DNA from: Isochrysis galbana | Taxonomy: Eukaryota; Haptophyta; Isochrysidales; Isochrysidaceae | Direction: 5' to 3' | Length of the DNA: 64,000 nt | Assembly (NCBI GenBank): GCA_018136815.1 | Contig: CM030931.1 | Coordinates: 857,511-921,510 of the forward strand | Shown here: positions 41,015-49,562 of the stretch, in pieces | How the letters are laid out: each line of letters opens with the position of its first letter | Numbering within the stretch: position 1 is the stretch's first letter | Notes under the pieces: generated by a model | Seen by the model: the letters and a program-made list of their open reading frames with translations, nothing else | Databases searched by the model: none | What the model was told of the DNA's origin: nothing | Made by a program: the position numbers and the translations under genes

Positions 41015-43384
41015 TCAGCCGCGTCGTGTTCGCCGTTTGGGTGGATTGGCTTCCTCACTCTCTTCATCCACAGGCAGCAGGTGCTTCGTTGCAGCTCGCC
41101 GTTGTGACACGTCCCGCAGCACGTGCTCCTTGCTTATGGTCTCTTTCGAGGTGGCCGCCTTTCCGCGCGATGGGGAGACGGGCGCCGTCGCCGTCGCTGC
41201 GGGCGCGGGGTCCGCCGATGCCGGGACTCCTACAGGTGCAGGCAAGGTAGCTGTCGCCGCTGTCGGCGCGGGAACCACCGCCGTCGTTGACACGGAAGTT
41301 GCCATTGCTGCCGATGGGTGAGGCGCTGCCGCTGAGGGCGCGGCAGTTGTCGGCGCAGATGCAGAAGCAACTGCAGAAGTGTCACTAGTAGTGGAAGCTT
41401 TCGTGGCGCCAAGACTCACAGAGGCGGCGGGCATGGTAAGGACTGGGGCTGCGGCTGAGTCGGGCTTGCTCCTTTCTGTGTCCCCTTTCCCAGGAGTAGG
41501 CAATGTGCCGGCAACTTCTGGAGGGGGTTGCTCAGGAGCCTTGGCTGAGGATGGAGTTGCCAGCTCGAGCCGATTACCAAACTGTAGCCTTGCAGCTGTG
41601 GGAGCGTCTGGAGCGACGGGGGCAGTAGAGGATACCGTGGTCGCAGTGTCTGGCATGGGCATGGCTGCGGATGGCGAGGCTTTTGCATTTGGAAGTGTCT
41701 TGTGCTCCGTTTGAGCCCGATCACCGGCTGCCGGCTCAGGATCAGTTGAGGCAGCTGATGCAGCGGGAGCCGGAACAGTCTTATGGGGGGCCGCGTCGGT
41801 GCTGCCAGCAGCGTCGCCCGAAACAGTCATGGCCGAATTTATCGCTTCCGCAGTGCTAAGGGGAGCTTCAGCTTCTTGTGCAGGTTTCACCGAGGGCGCC
41901 GTTGTACTAGCCGCCAGCCCTGTCGCCGCGTCATTCGTGGCGGCCGCAGCACCTGCCCCAGCATTAGGGATGGGGCTCTCTCCGTCATCCGTCTCGTCTC
42001 CAAAATTGATCGCCGCCATCGCAAAGTCGTCCTCCTCGCCCACGTCGCTACCATCAGCAGCAACACCCGCGGCGGCCGCAGCAGCTGCTGCGGCAGCTTT
42101 TGCCGCCTCACTTTGCAACCCCCCAAGGGTTGCGGCTGCTGCCTCGTTGGCTGCTGCTGTGGCAGCGGCGGCGGCCGCAGCAGCGGCGAGGGAAGCAGCA
42201 ACGGAGGACGAGGTCCCACCCAAAGCGAGATGCGCCTTGTCCGGCGTGACCAGGCTGTGGAATCCCGATCCACCCAGTCCGCGGATCAACGGCGAGGACG
42301 AGGCGGCGTCAGGCAGGCCGCCTAAGCCGTCGTCGTTGTCTGCAGGCACCGTAGAACCGAGAGCTGGGGGCCCGAGCGTCTCATCGAAGACATCCGGCCC
42401 CAGCGCATCCGCGAGCGGACCCAGCGACGGCGTGTCCAGGATGTTCTTCACTGAGCCAGCTGCTGCGGGCGCTGCGTTGGCCAGAGCCGAGCCGTTAAAA
42501 GCTGGCGATGGGGCGACAGCTGGGGCGCCGGACGCCGCGGGGGTGGCAGTGGGGGCCGGAGTGGCCGATACGCTGCTATACGGCAGGTTGGCAGAGGGTG
42601 TCCGAGGCGGCACCCCGGAGGGAGTGCTTGCGCCCGGTGTGGCGCCCGGCGTGACGGCCGATGACGCTATCGACCCTGGCGTCGCAGGTGTTAAGGGTAC
42701 GGGTGTTGCGCTTGGGGTGGGCTTTGCGGGTGTTCCAGCAGGTGTGTTGGGTACGGGCATCTCAGGGATAGGCGGGAGTGGTGGGAACATAAGAACAGGG
42801 AGCGGGTGCGCGGCCGAGCCCGGTGCGCCGCTCTCCGGCTCCGTCTTTTTAGGTTGCTGCAGATAAGTCTCCACGTACGCGGCGCCTCCTGAAGTCTCGC
42901 ACAACCAGCTGGCAAGCTGCTGTAGCTCTTCCGGCTTGAGCGTGCGCCTGAGCTCGGCGGTAACCTCGGCAAGGGCGGCGGGTCCGTGAAGTTGCTCCTC
43001 GGCAATGAGGGCCAACTCCTGCTTCTCCAGCTCGTTCGCCTCGTTCTGACGATCGTTCACGAACTGCTTGTGTCGCAACCTTGCGACCCTGGCTGCCTGC
43101 GCCTTCCTCGCGAGCCTCGCGACACGTGCAGCAGAGGGGGCGTCTCCATCAGCAGTGGCTGTGGCTGCTCCCTCCTCGCCGGTCTCTTCGCCCTCGTCCG
43201 CATCCTCGTCCTCGCCATCTTCGCCCTCCTTCTTCTGTTTCTCCTGCTTCTCTTGCTTCTCCAACTTCTCCTGCTTTTCCTGCTTCTCCTGCTTCTCTGG
43301 CTCAGGCGGCGGCAGCGCACTCGGCCCTGCCGACTCGCAGCTGGCCTCGCTGCTCATTGAGGCTCCCGTGACGTTCGGCTCCAA
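41015..43384 (-). CDS. Ala/Pro/Thr-rich protein with bZIP-like basic region
   Basis: Single open frame of 789 residues. Residues 30-52 are (KQE)n repeats and 53-75 are acidic. Residues 85-133 read AARVARLARKAQAARVARLR, HKQFVNDRQNEANELEKQEL, ALIAEEQL. The AARVARLRxKQ core is typical of a bZIP basic region, but the nearly invariant Asn is Lys here and the leucine heptads are weak. A short folded segment follows (LAEVTAELRRTLKPEELQQL then ASWLCET). The remaining 600 residues are low-complexity Ala, Pro, Thr and Ser, with poly-Ala runs at about 400-450 and TP/SP repeats, ending in a basic tail (PPKRRTRRG) that could be a nuclear signal. It is probably a nuclear regulator. The low complexity makes the frame alone weak evidence, but the absence of stops over 2.4 kb and charged-motif order favour a gene. 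Confidence 0.65.
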   Translation of the reverse strand: MEPNVTGASMSSEASCESAGPSALPPPEPEKQEKQEKQEKLEKQEKQEKQKKEGEDGEDEDADEGEETGEEGAATATADGDAPSAARVARLARKAQAARVARLRHKQFVNDRQNEANELEKQELALIAEEQLHGPAALAEVTAELRRTLKPEELQQLASWLCETSGGAAYVETYLQQPKKTEPESGAPGSAAHPLPVLMFPPLPPIPEMPVPNTPAGTPAKPTPSATPVPLTPATPGSIASSAVTPGATPGASTPSGVPPRTPSANLPYSSVSATPAPTATPAASGAPAVAPSPAFNGSALANAAPAAAGSVKNILDTPSLGPLADALGPDVFDETLGPPALGSTVPADNDDGLGGLPDAASSSPLIRGLGGSGFHSLVTPDKAHLALGGTSSSVAASLAAAAAAAAATAAANEAAAATLGGLQSEAAKAAAAAAAAAAGVAADGSDVGEEDDFAMAAINFGDETDDGESPIPNAGAGAAAATNDAATGLAASTTAPSVKPAQEAEAPLSTAEAINSAMTVSGDAAGSTDAAPHKTVPAPAASAASTDPEPAAGDRAQTEHKTLPNAKASPSAAMPMPDTATTVSSTAPVAPDAPTAARLQFGNRLELATPSSAKAPEQPPPEVAGTLPTPGKGDTERSKPDSAAAPVLTMPAASVSLGATKASTTSDTSAVASASAPTTAAPSAAAPHPSAAMATSVSTTAVVPAPTAATATLPAPVGVPASADPAPAATATAPVSPSRGKAATSKETISKEHVLRDVSQRRAATKHLLPVDEESEEANPPKRRTRRG

Positions 43385-44962
43385 CGGGCCCGCCCCGGAT
43401 GAGGAGCGCGGCGGCGGAGCGAAGGTGCGGCGGCGCAGTCGGGCGCGGCGGAGCGCGCGAGGCTGTGGTGAAGGTGGGCGGGGGGCGGAGCTGAGGCGAG
43501 AGCGCCGCGCCGGAGACGAGGAGGAGAGGGGGGGGCAGGGGAGGAGGGCGGAGGGAGGGGGTTGGGGGAGGTCGTCAAGAAACAGAAGAGAAGCGGTGGA
43601 GTCTACGAGGAAAGAGGAGCAAGATAAGGGGAAGAGAAAGCGAGAAGAAGAAGGTTCGAGGAGGAGGGCGCCGCCGGCCCCCCCCCCCCCCCCTTCCCCC
43701 CACGCTCTCTCTCAGGGAGAGGAGAGGAGAAGTGGACGGCGCGTCGTCCACTCGACCATCAATCGCGGCCTCTTTCTTCTCTCACAGTGTTTTCACAAAA
43801 CAACCACCAGGGTCGGCCGAGAGCACATCTCTCCCCCTTCTACTACTCTCCCTCATATACTGGAGATGTAAAGGTCCGCCGCACCCGCACGTCCTCAAGT
43901 CTCTAAAGTTTCCGAGACCCTTTATAATAACAGATTCTTTCCATAGGAGTACCGGGTGGCGAGCGAGCGCTGCTCCGTGTAGAGAAGAGTAGGACAGAGA
44001 ACACACGAGAAAATGAGGAGTGGGGGGGGAGGGGGGGAAGCTGGCGAGAGAGACACCGATCTGTATAGATATTATTAGAGGAGTCCTACTGGCTGGAGAG
44101 AGAGGGGGAGAGCCACTGCTGCGTGTCCTCGTCGACAAGGCGGGGGAGATGAAGCAGGTGTGGCGCGCGGGGGGAGGGGGGGGGGGGGTTAAGGGGATTC
44201 CTTCCCGCGGTGGGACGGTGTAGAATCCAAGTTGGCTCCCAAAAATAAACCCGATGAACGCCGCCACGCCGCCACCCGCTGGCGGGTCCGAGGGTCGAGG
44301 GTCGAGCCGAGGGCCTCGATGAACTCGGACAACGTTGCGTCTTGCACGGTCTCGGCCTCGTCCGCCACGTGCCCCGCGGCCCGCGGCAGGGCCAGGAGAT
44401 GCGGGTAGGCCCCTCAGGCCCACCTGTGTCAGGCCCCTCAGCGGCGAAGGGAGCGGGCCGTTGTGCCGTTGTCGCATGTTGGGGCCCACGCTGGCCGCGC
44501 GGCAAGCCGGGGGTGGGCGAGAAGAAAGTCTTCGAGCTTCGCCGTCTCGAACCCGTCCCCCGGTACGTCCCTTCCACCTGGGAAGATGATGCGCTTGAAA
44601 GTGACGACGCCCGCGCGCGGCCTCCGTTTCCGTTTCCGCGGCGGGGGTGGGCTGGGGGAGTTTCCATGCGCACGATTCGCCCCGCGGTTGAATTTTAATA
44701 AAACAACTGAGCGTCTGAGCGTTAGTACCACTACTCCCACTAGCCCGGTACTATCACGACACCCCTCAGCGCACTCACTTGCCCGTACGCCATGACGTGT
44801 TTTGAGACCAAAAGCGTTCAATTATCCCCATCCCTTCTAGCTAACACCTTTCGTTGTCACCTGGAGGTTACTTGACTCAACCTGACACTTCACATGTTGA
44901 AACACACACGTGGTCTGACTCCATTCACTCGATTTGGGGCAGGGTCGATATCTCGTTGAAAT
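43385..44962. other. Intergenic, with a coding-like relic at about 44220-44700
   Basis: GA-rich and G-run tracts fill 43390-43720 (upstream of the minus-strand gene) and 43990-44200. On the minus strand between about 44700 and 44220, pieces in different frames look coding: VVTFKRIIFPGGRDVPGDGF then KLEDFLLAHPRLAARPAW, ADEAETVQDATLSEFIEAL, and VAAFIGFIFGSQLGFYTVP. They are separated by stops, consistent with exons or a decayed gene. I do not recognise the family. 44723-44792 repeats a block from 21572-21650. Confidence 0.4.
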
Positions 44963-45082
44963 TCACGTCTCACACCAAGGAGCACTGATGAGTGTATGTC
45001 CACACCAAAGAGCACCGACCGCGTAAAAGCAGACAACAAGTTTCGTCACACGTCTATATGGAGGAGACGAGGAAGGGTGAGG

Positions 45083-45592
45083 AGTTCCCTGCAGTTGAGG
45101 AATTCCCTGCAGTTGAGGAGTTCCGTGCAGTTGAGGAGTTCCCGTGCAGTTGAGGAGTTCCCGTGCAGTTGAGCAGTTCCCGTGCAGTTGAGCAGTTCCC
45201 GTGCAGTTGAGCAGTTCCCGTGCAGTTGAGCGCAGTTGAGCGCAGTTGAGCAGTTCCCGTGCAGTTGAGCAGTTCCCGTGCAGTTGAGCAGTTCCCGTGC
45301 AGTTGAGCAGTTCCCGTGCAGTTGAGCAGTTCCCGTGCAGTTGAGCAGTTCCCGTGCAGTTGAGCAGTTCCCGTGCAGTTGAGCAGTTCCCGTGCAGTTC
45401 AGTTGAGCAGTTCCCGTGCAGTTGAGCAGTTCCCGTGCAGTTGAGCAGTTCCCGTGCAGTTGAGCAGTTCCCGTGCAGTTGAGCAGTTCCCGTGCAGTTG
45501 AGCAGTTCCCGTGCAGTTGAGCAGTTCCCGTGCAGTTGAGCAGTTCCCGTGCAGTTGAGCAGTTCCCTTGCAGTTGAGCAGTTCCCCGCCCC
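45083..45592. repeat. Minisatellite, 19-bp unit, about 26 copies
   Basis: The unit GCAGTTGAGCAGTTCCCGT is repeated with near identity; the left units read GAGGAGTTCC and CCTGCAGTTGAGGAATT and are more diverged. Partial units of GCAGTTGAGC and GCAGTTCA occur near 45230 and 45395. The period is not a multiple of three, so the minus-strand frame of about 214 residues is a repeat artefact. The array ends 124 bases before the ankyrin gene ATG. Confidence 0.95.
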
Positions 45593-45716
45593 CCTGCCGC
45601 CCTGCATTGCCCCCTCTCTCCCTTCAGAGCCCTCCTCTCCCTTCAGAGCCCTCTTCTCCCTTCAGACCCCAGCCCTCCTCTCCCCTTTGTCGCCCTCCCC
45701 GCGTACCAGAATCGCG

Positions 45717-46283
45717 ATGGCCTCCTCTTCTGTGAAGCGTCCTATCGAACCAGACGAAGAGCCCCGTCAGGTGTCACCTCACCTGTCTGGACGTCGCAAC
45801 GGGAAGCTTCGGTGGGAGTATTGCACTACGAATCAATCCCCACCTATAGAGGACTTGGGTCAGGACATCGACTTCATGTATGTAGATGATTACCATGAGA
45901 CCACTTCACTGATGGAGGCATCCTCTCGCGGGCATTTCTGGTGCGTAAAGAATACATTGGAGTTGTTCAAGGATCGGCAGAAGAGTGCATCTGCATTGGT
46001 GACGTTTGTCAACCAGGTTGGAGCTGCTACCCAGAAGCAGACCGCCCTTATCATGGCTGCCAAGCGAGGGCATGCTCATATTGTGGTCGAACTCCTCAAT
46101 GCTGGTGCCATGATTGAAGCTGTGGATGATGATGGTTATACTCCTCTACTTCATGCCTGTAAGATGAATCACATAGAGGTGGCCGAAGTGCTCCTTGCGA
46201 ATGGTGCTCACATCAGCAACAACATTCTTCAGATGACCAACGATGACACAATGATCGATCTACTGACGCGTGCTGGGGCTTGA
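45717..46283 (+). CDS. Small ankyrin-repeat protein
   Basis: ATG at 45717 opens a 188-residue frame in a single exon. Residues 1-60 are polar (VKRPIEPDEEPRQVSPHL). From about 64 come ankyrin repeats: TSLMEASSRGHFWCVKNTLE (diverged), TALIMAAKRGHAHIVVELLN-AGA, and TPLLHACKMNHIEVAEVLLA-NGA, with a degenerate last unit. Three to four repeats are enough to fold. No other domain was seen, so a scaffold or binding role is all that can be said. Unlike the fragment at 5753-6361, these repeats are of the common TPL-AA-GH type. It sits directly downstream of a minisatellite, which may affect its promoter. Confidence 0.75.
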   Translation: MASSSVKRPIEPDEEPRQVSPHLSGRRNGKLRWEYCTTNQSPPIEDLGQDIDFMYVDDYHETTSLMEASSRGHFWCVKNTLELFKDRQKSASALVTFVNQVGAATQKQTALIMAAKRGHAHIVVELLNAGAMIEAVDDDGYTPLLHACKMNHIEVAEVLLANGAHISNNILQMTNDDTMIDLLTRAGA

Positions 46284-46559
46284 GAGGACCTCCCCAAACT
46301 TGGGTGCATTTCGGTAGTGGGATTTTGCGAAGTGACCCCTCCCTCCATAGTGCACCGGTGTGATATATTACAAAAAAACGACATTATAGTAAGTATATTC
46401 TACACTATGACGTATTACACCAAGCTTCCGTGGCTCCCCAGTTGTGACACACTCGATCACTCTCAGTACGTGCAACGACGTTTCTTGGCACACCTGGATA
46501 TGACGGCGGACCGATGCACATCGCGCCGTGCCCAATCAATGCACGGCGTGCACAATGTG

Positions 46560-46842
46560 ATTGCAAGTCATCACAGGTGCTCAGTGGATACTATTCATTA
46601 AACTGCATGTTTATGTAGTTGTCGGCCTTAGAGGAAAAGCGTTTGCATGCGCACGCACGGCGTCCCCGCGGGGGAACATGCACCGCGGGGAAAAGCAGAG
46701 AAAAAAGTTGTTATCCCCACTCCCCACGCACGGCTAGCCCTTATTTAATTTTAAAATACTATATACATAACTGTGGACATTTGATCGCTCAATTCGACTG
46801 ATGCCCCACAATTGACGGAACGACACCTAATGGCGGGCTTGG
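46560..46842 (-). repeat. Dispersed repeat, copy 2
   Basis: It is the reverse complement of the family seen at 24717-25095: read on the minus strand it gives GGTGTCGTTCCGTCAATTG, ATCAAATGTCCACAGTTAT, GACGCCGTGCGTGCGCATG, ATAAACATGCA and TGTGATGACTTGCAATCAC, in the same order. Confidence 0.7.
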
Positions 46843-46859
46843 TGGAACAACTCTCGAAA

Positions 46860-47040
46860 CAAATCGAGGCCGCCGGACCATATCTAAGCCCTTTACCCCT
46901 ATCCCGCTAGTAGTGTACGGAAAGAGTCGCCTGATGGCGGGGGGGAAAGGGCCGGGGGAGTGGGGGTGTAGAAAGTGTCCTGCGTTAAAGTAGTGGGTCC
47001 ATGGCCGCATGTGCGGTAAGAATATTTTAAGGGTTTATTA
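46860..47040 (+). mobile_element. LINE-derived 3' remnant
   Basis: It contains CCGGACCATATCTAAGCCC, AGTAGTGTACGG, GCCTGATGGCGGGGGG and CCGGGGGAGTGGGGGTGTAG, and ends GTGCGGTAAGAATATTTTAA plus GGGTTT. This is the sense-strand tail of the element at 39527-40281, with a mutated T-run. Confidence 0.7.
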
Positions 47041-47325
47041 TTGCCGCACCCTTAGGGCCGGGGGCGCGGACATTCGATGGCACAGAAGCTCGAGGGGTGA
47101 TGCAGCCGTGGCGTTGTTTGCGTCGCACGCACGAGGGGGGCACCCGGGAGACAAGGCAGGGCTGGTGCATGCCCCTGGCTACGATGCCAGTCCTAGCGCC
47201 ATGGAGAAGGCTGATGGTGGGGTTGAAGAAAAGGATGCAATGGTTCAGCGCGCCCTCAGGAATTGGCGGGGCGCCGAGTATGCGTACATATGCGCACACA
47301 CGCACACGATTGGGTGGGCACTCGT
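47041..47325. other. Intergenic, nothing recognised
   Basis: Presumed 3' flank of the glycerate kinase gene. No repeat or gene was seen. Confidence 0.35.
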
Positions 47326-48363
47326 TCACTCAGACACCCGTCCCTGTTCGCCACTGTGCACGACGCTGCGATTCGCATCGACCATGATCAGCAGTGTCGG
47401 CAGCCCATCCACGCCCTCGTGTCCGGCAGCAAGGTAGAGCGCTGGCAAGTAAGCCTTGTATGCCGGCATGTATCGACTCACAAAGTCGGCGACTTGCTCG
47501 TCCGTCATCCCGGGTCTACCCATGGCGGCCATGGCGTGCTCAGCTTCTAGGCGCCATGTGTACACATGCTCGGTGTCGTTGACACCGAGGATGACCCACG
47601 CCGACATGAGGCGGTGCCAACATGAGTAAGCACTCAGCCTGGCGTTGATGTCACGCAACCCAGTGTCGATGGCGTCAAGCCTCGCACCTTCGGCGCCACA
47701 ATCAGCCTCTAAGTCGAGAGGGCCGAATCCATTCATCCAACCTTCAAAGAGGACGACATCCGCGGGCTCCTTTTGTACGTGCCACGCAGAGGGAGGTGCG
47801 CGATCGCCACGGCCCGAGAAGGCCGACTTGTCGTACCTAGGAATTGCCACATCCGGGCTGCGTTCCAGAAGCTTCGACAACGTCTCAGTGCCTAACCCTA
47901 GGTCGTGCGTCCCCGCGTTCCCGCGCACCTGTAGTAATCGATTGTCCGCATGGGAGTCGGCCAGTGCCTGTTGCTCCTTGCGAGGCAAGTAGAAGTCATC
48001 GATTGAGGCGGCAGCACAGGTGAGGCCATCCTCCTCGAAGCGCCCAATCAGTGTCTCCACCAATGTGGTCTTGCCGCAGCCTTGCGGCGCGGAGAGACCG
48101 ATACCGACGGCGCGTCTAGGCTCTGCCGACCGCCGGCTGCACACGAGGGCTCGACACCAGAAGTAGATGGGCAGGTATAGGTGGAAGATGCGCCCTGCAG
48201 CTGCGTCATCAAGCTGCTCGAGCGAGTCGGTGGTGATGCCATAGAGCTCCGAGGCGAGCTGTCTACCGTGCTGTGCCCATTCCTCAGCCGGCGGCACCTT
48301 TGGCGCTAGATACGAGAAGAGCGGGCCGCGCTGGGCGTAAGAAAGGCACGAGGCGGCGCGCAT
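47326..48363 (-). CDS. GLYK: D-glycerate 3-kinase
   Basis: Single exon, 345 residues. Landmarks of the plant/cyanobacterial GLYK family: Walker A in GIGLSAPQGCGKTTL (about 88-102), SIDDFYLPRKEQQAL, LQVRGNAGTHDLGLG, PRYDKSAFSGRGDRAP, ADVVLFEGWMNGF (Walker B-like), VYTWRLEAEHAM and GRPGMTDEQVADFVSRYMPA then YKAYLP. The enzyme phosphorylates D-glycerate to 3-phosphoglycerate with ATP, the last step of the photorespiratory C2 cycle, in the plastid of plants. The first 25 residues (MRAASCLSYAQRGPLFSYLA) are slightly basic and could be targeting sequence, but no clear bipartite leader is visible; a start further upstream in another exon is possible. No intron was seen. Confidence 0.93.
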   Translation of the reverse strand: MRAASCLSYAQRGPLFSYLAPKVPPAEEWAQHGRQLASELYGITTDSLEQLDDAAAGRIFHLYLPIYFWCRALVCSRRSAEPRRAVGIGLSAPQGCGKTTLVETLIGRFEEDGLTCAAASIDDFYLPRKEQQALADSHADNRLLQVRGNAGTHDLGLGTETLSKLLERSPDVAIPRYDKSAFSGRGDRAPPSAWHVQKEPADVVLFEGWMNGFGPLDLEADCGAEGARLDAIDTGLRDINARLSAYSCWHRLMSAWVILGVNDTEHVYTWRLEAEHAMAAMGRPGMTDEQVADFVSRYMPAYKAYLPALYLAAGHEGVDGLPTLLIMVDANRSVVHSGEQGRVSE

Positions 48364-48839
48364 CGCGATCCCTCGGAAGGCCGCCCCGCCCCAATCGGCA
48401 CGTCCGTAACGCGTTCTCTTTCACGTGAATTTTTCATGGGTCACAGAATGTCTGACGGCCGCGCACCACCGATCGACCTCTGGCCAGCAAAGTGTTTCCC
48501 AGAGCCGGCGGCGTGGTGGACGACGTGGCTGCGGGCGCGGGGAAAGGCGGCACGGGCGGAGGCGTGGGCGTGGTGGACGACGCGACTGCGGGTGGCGCAG
48601 AGGAGGATGACGCATGCGACTCAGGGTGCTTTGCGGGTTGCGGTTGCGGGTTGAACTGCGGCGTGAGCCGCCTTCCGCTCTGCGGCGCGGGCAAGCCTTC
48701 CGAAGCCCTCTCGGTAGGCGGGAGCCGAGTGGTTGCACCTTCACAGAAATGAGAGGAGCGACCCTGAAATGAGGGCAGGTTCGGGAGAGAAAAATAATGG
48801 GCCTCAGGTTGCACCTTCTTTATCAGTTCACTGCTTCAA
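48364..48839. other. Intergenic upstream of GLYK
   Basis: A G/C-rich near-repeat (GTGGTGGACGACG) lies around 48510 and 48570. The open frames are low complexity (Pro/Ala/Ser). No gene was called. Confidence 0.4.
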
Positions 48840-49205
48840 CTATCAGTAAAACTGATAGGGTCATGGGGGCCGCGTTCCCCCCTTCCTCCATCGCAGACAC
48901 CCCCTGGGTGGGCCTGCACACTCACCCTCAGCCCCTGCCTGCTGGCGGGGGCTGAGCTGACATCAATCCTGCCCAGACTCTCGCCCAGCGTGCGCTGCGC
49001 GCCTCAGCACGCATTCGCCTAAACCAGACCCCCATCGCACTGACTCCCCCCTTCACCATTGAGACACAGACACCTCGAGCCGCCAGGAAGGCACCCAGGG
49101 CCAGCGAGGCCAGCGAGGGAGAGGTAGGGGAGGCCAGGGGCCCAGCCCCAGCCTCCACTGCCCCCTGAGCTGGCCCAGTTGCCAGTTGGCCCTCTGGGGG
49201 CCTAA
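48840..49205 (+). mobile_element. 5' part of a LINE-derived element, second hairpin type
   Basis: Stem-loop CTATCAGT-AAA-ACTGATAG (48840-48858), GGTC, ATGG at 48863, then GGGGGCCGCGTTCCCCCC and CCATCGCAGACACCCCCTGG. From there it follows 22040-22370 (CACTCACCCTCAGCCCCTGC, GGGGCTGAGCTGACA). The body is shared with the 21987 element but the terminal hairpin is different. The 3' end was not identified. Confidence 0.75.
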
Positions 49206-49562
49206 TCGCATGCGATTCATGGTTCGCCAGCAAAAAGCTTGCGCACCTGCTTTGGCGGTACCAGCTCTTCATGATCGGCGACGTGAAGACGAACATAGCG
49301 CAGTTCTGTGCTCCAGCTCTGATTGCCGCCTGCCCGAAAATCGAGGGCCCGCGAGTCGTTCAACGTCAATTTCTGTAGTCTTCAATATTTGTATACAAAA
49401 AAATCGAATTTCGCGTTCAAATTCTTAATATTTATGCTAGGGGCCTATTAGATAGTGACCATATTAGCTGCCTGGGCGCAAAAAATACAGATCAGGGTGC
49501 TAATTTGACCTAGTTATGACAAGGTGAAGTCGTTGTCTTTAAGACTACCGGTAGTCTTCGTT
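49206..49562. other. Intergenic, with an 18-bp perfect palindrome
   Basis: AAGACTACCGGTAGTCTT at 49540-49557 is a perfect palindrome; the LINE at 49563 inserted within a few bases of it. A related GTAGTCTTTAAGACTAC inverted repeat lies at about 55074. No gene was seen. Confidence 0.5.

Noticed and set aside
41799..43871. Long plus-strand frames opposite the Ala/Pro-rich gene
   Set aside because: Shadow frames of GC-rich low-complexity coding sequence on the minus strand; no motif.
44963..45607. 214-residue minus-strand frame of repeated CTGTAQLHGNCS-like peptide
   Set aside because: Product of the 19-bp minisatellite, not a repeat protein gene.
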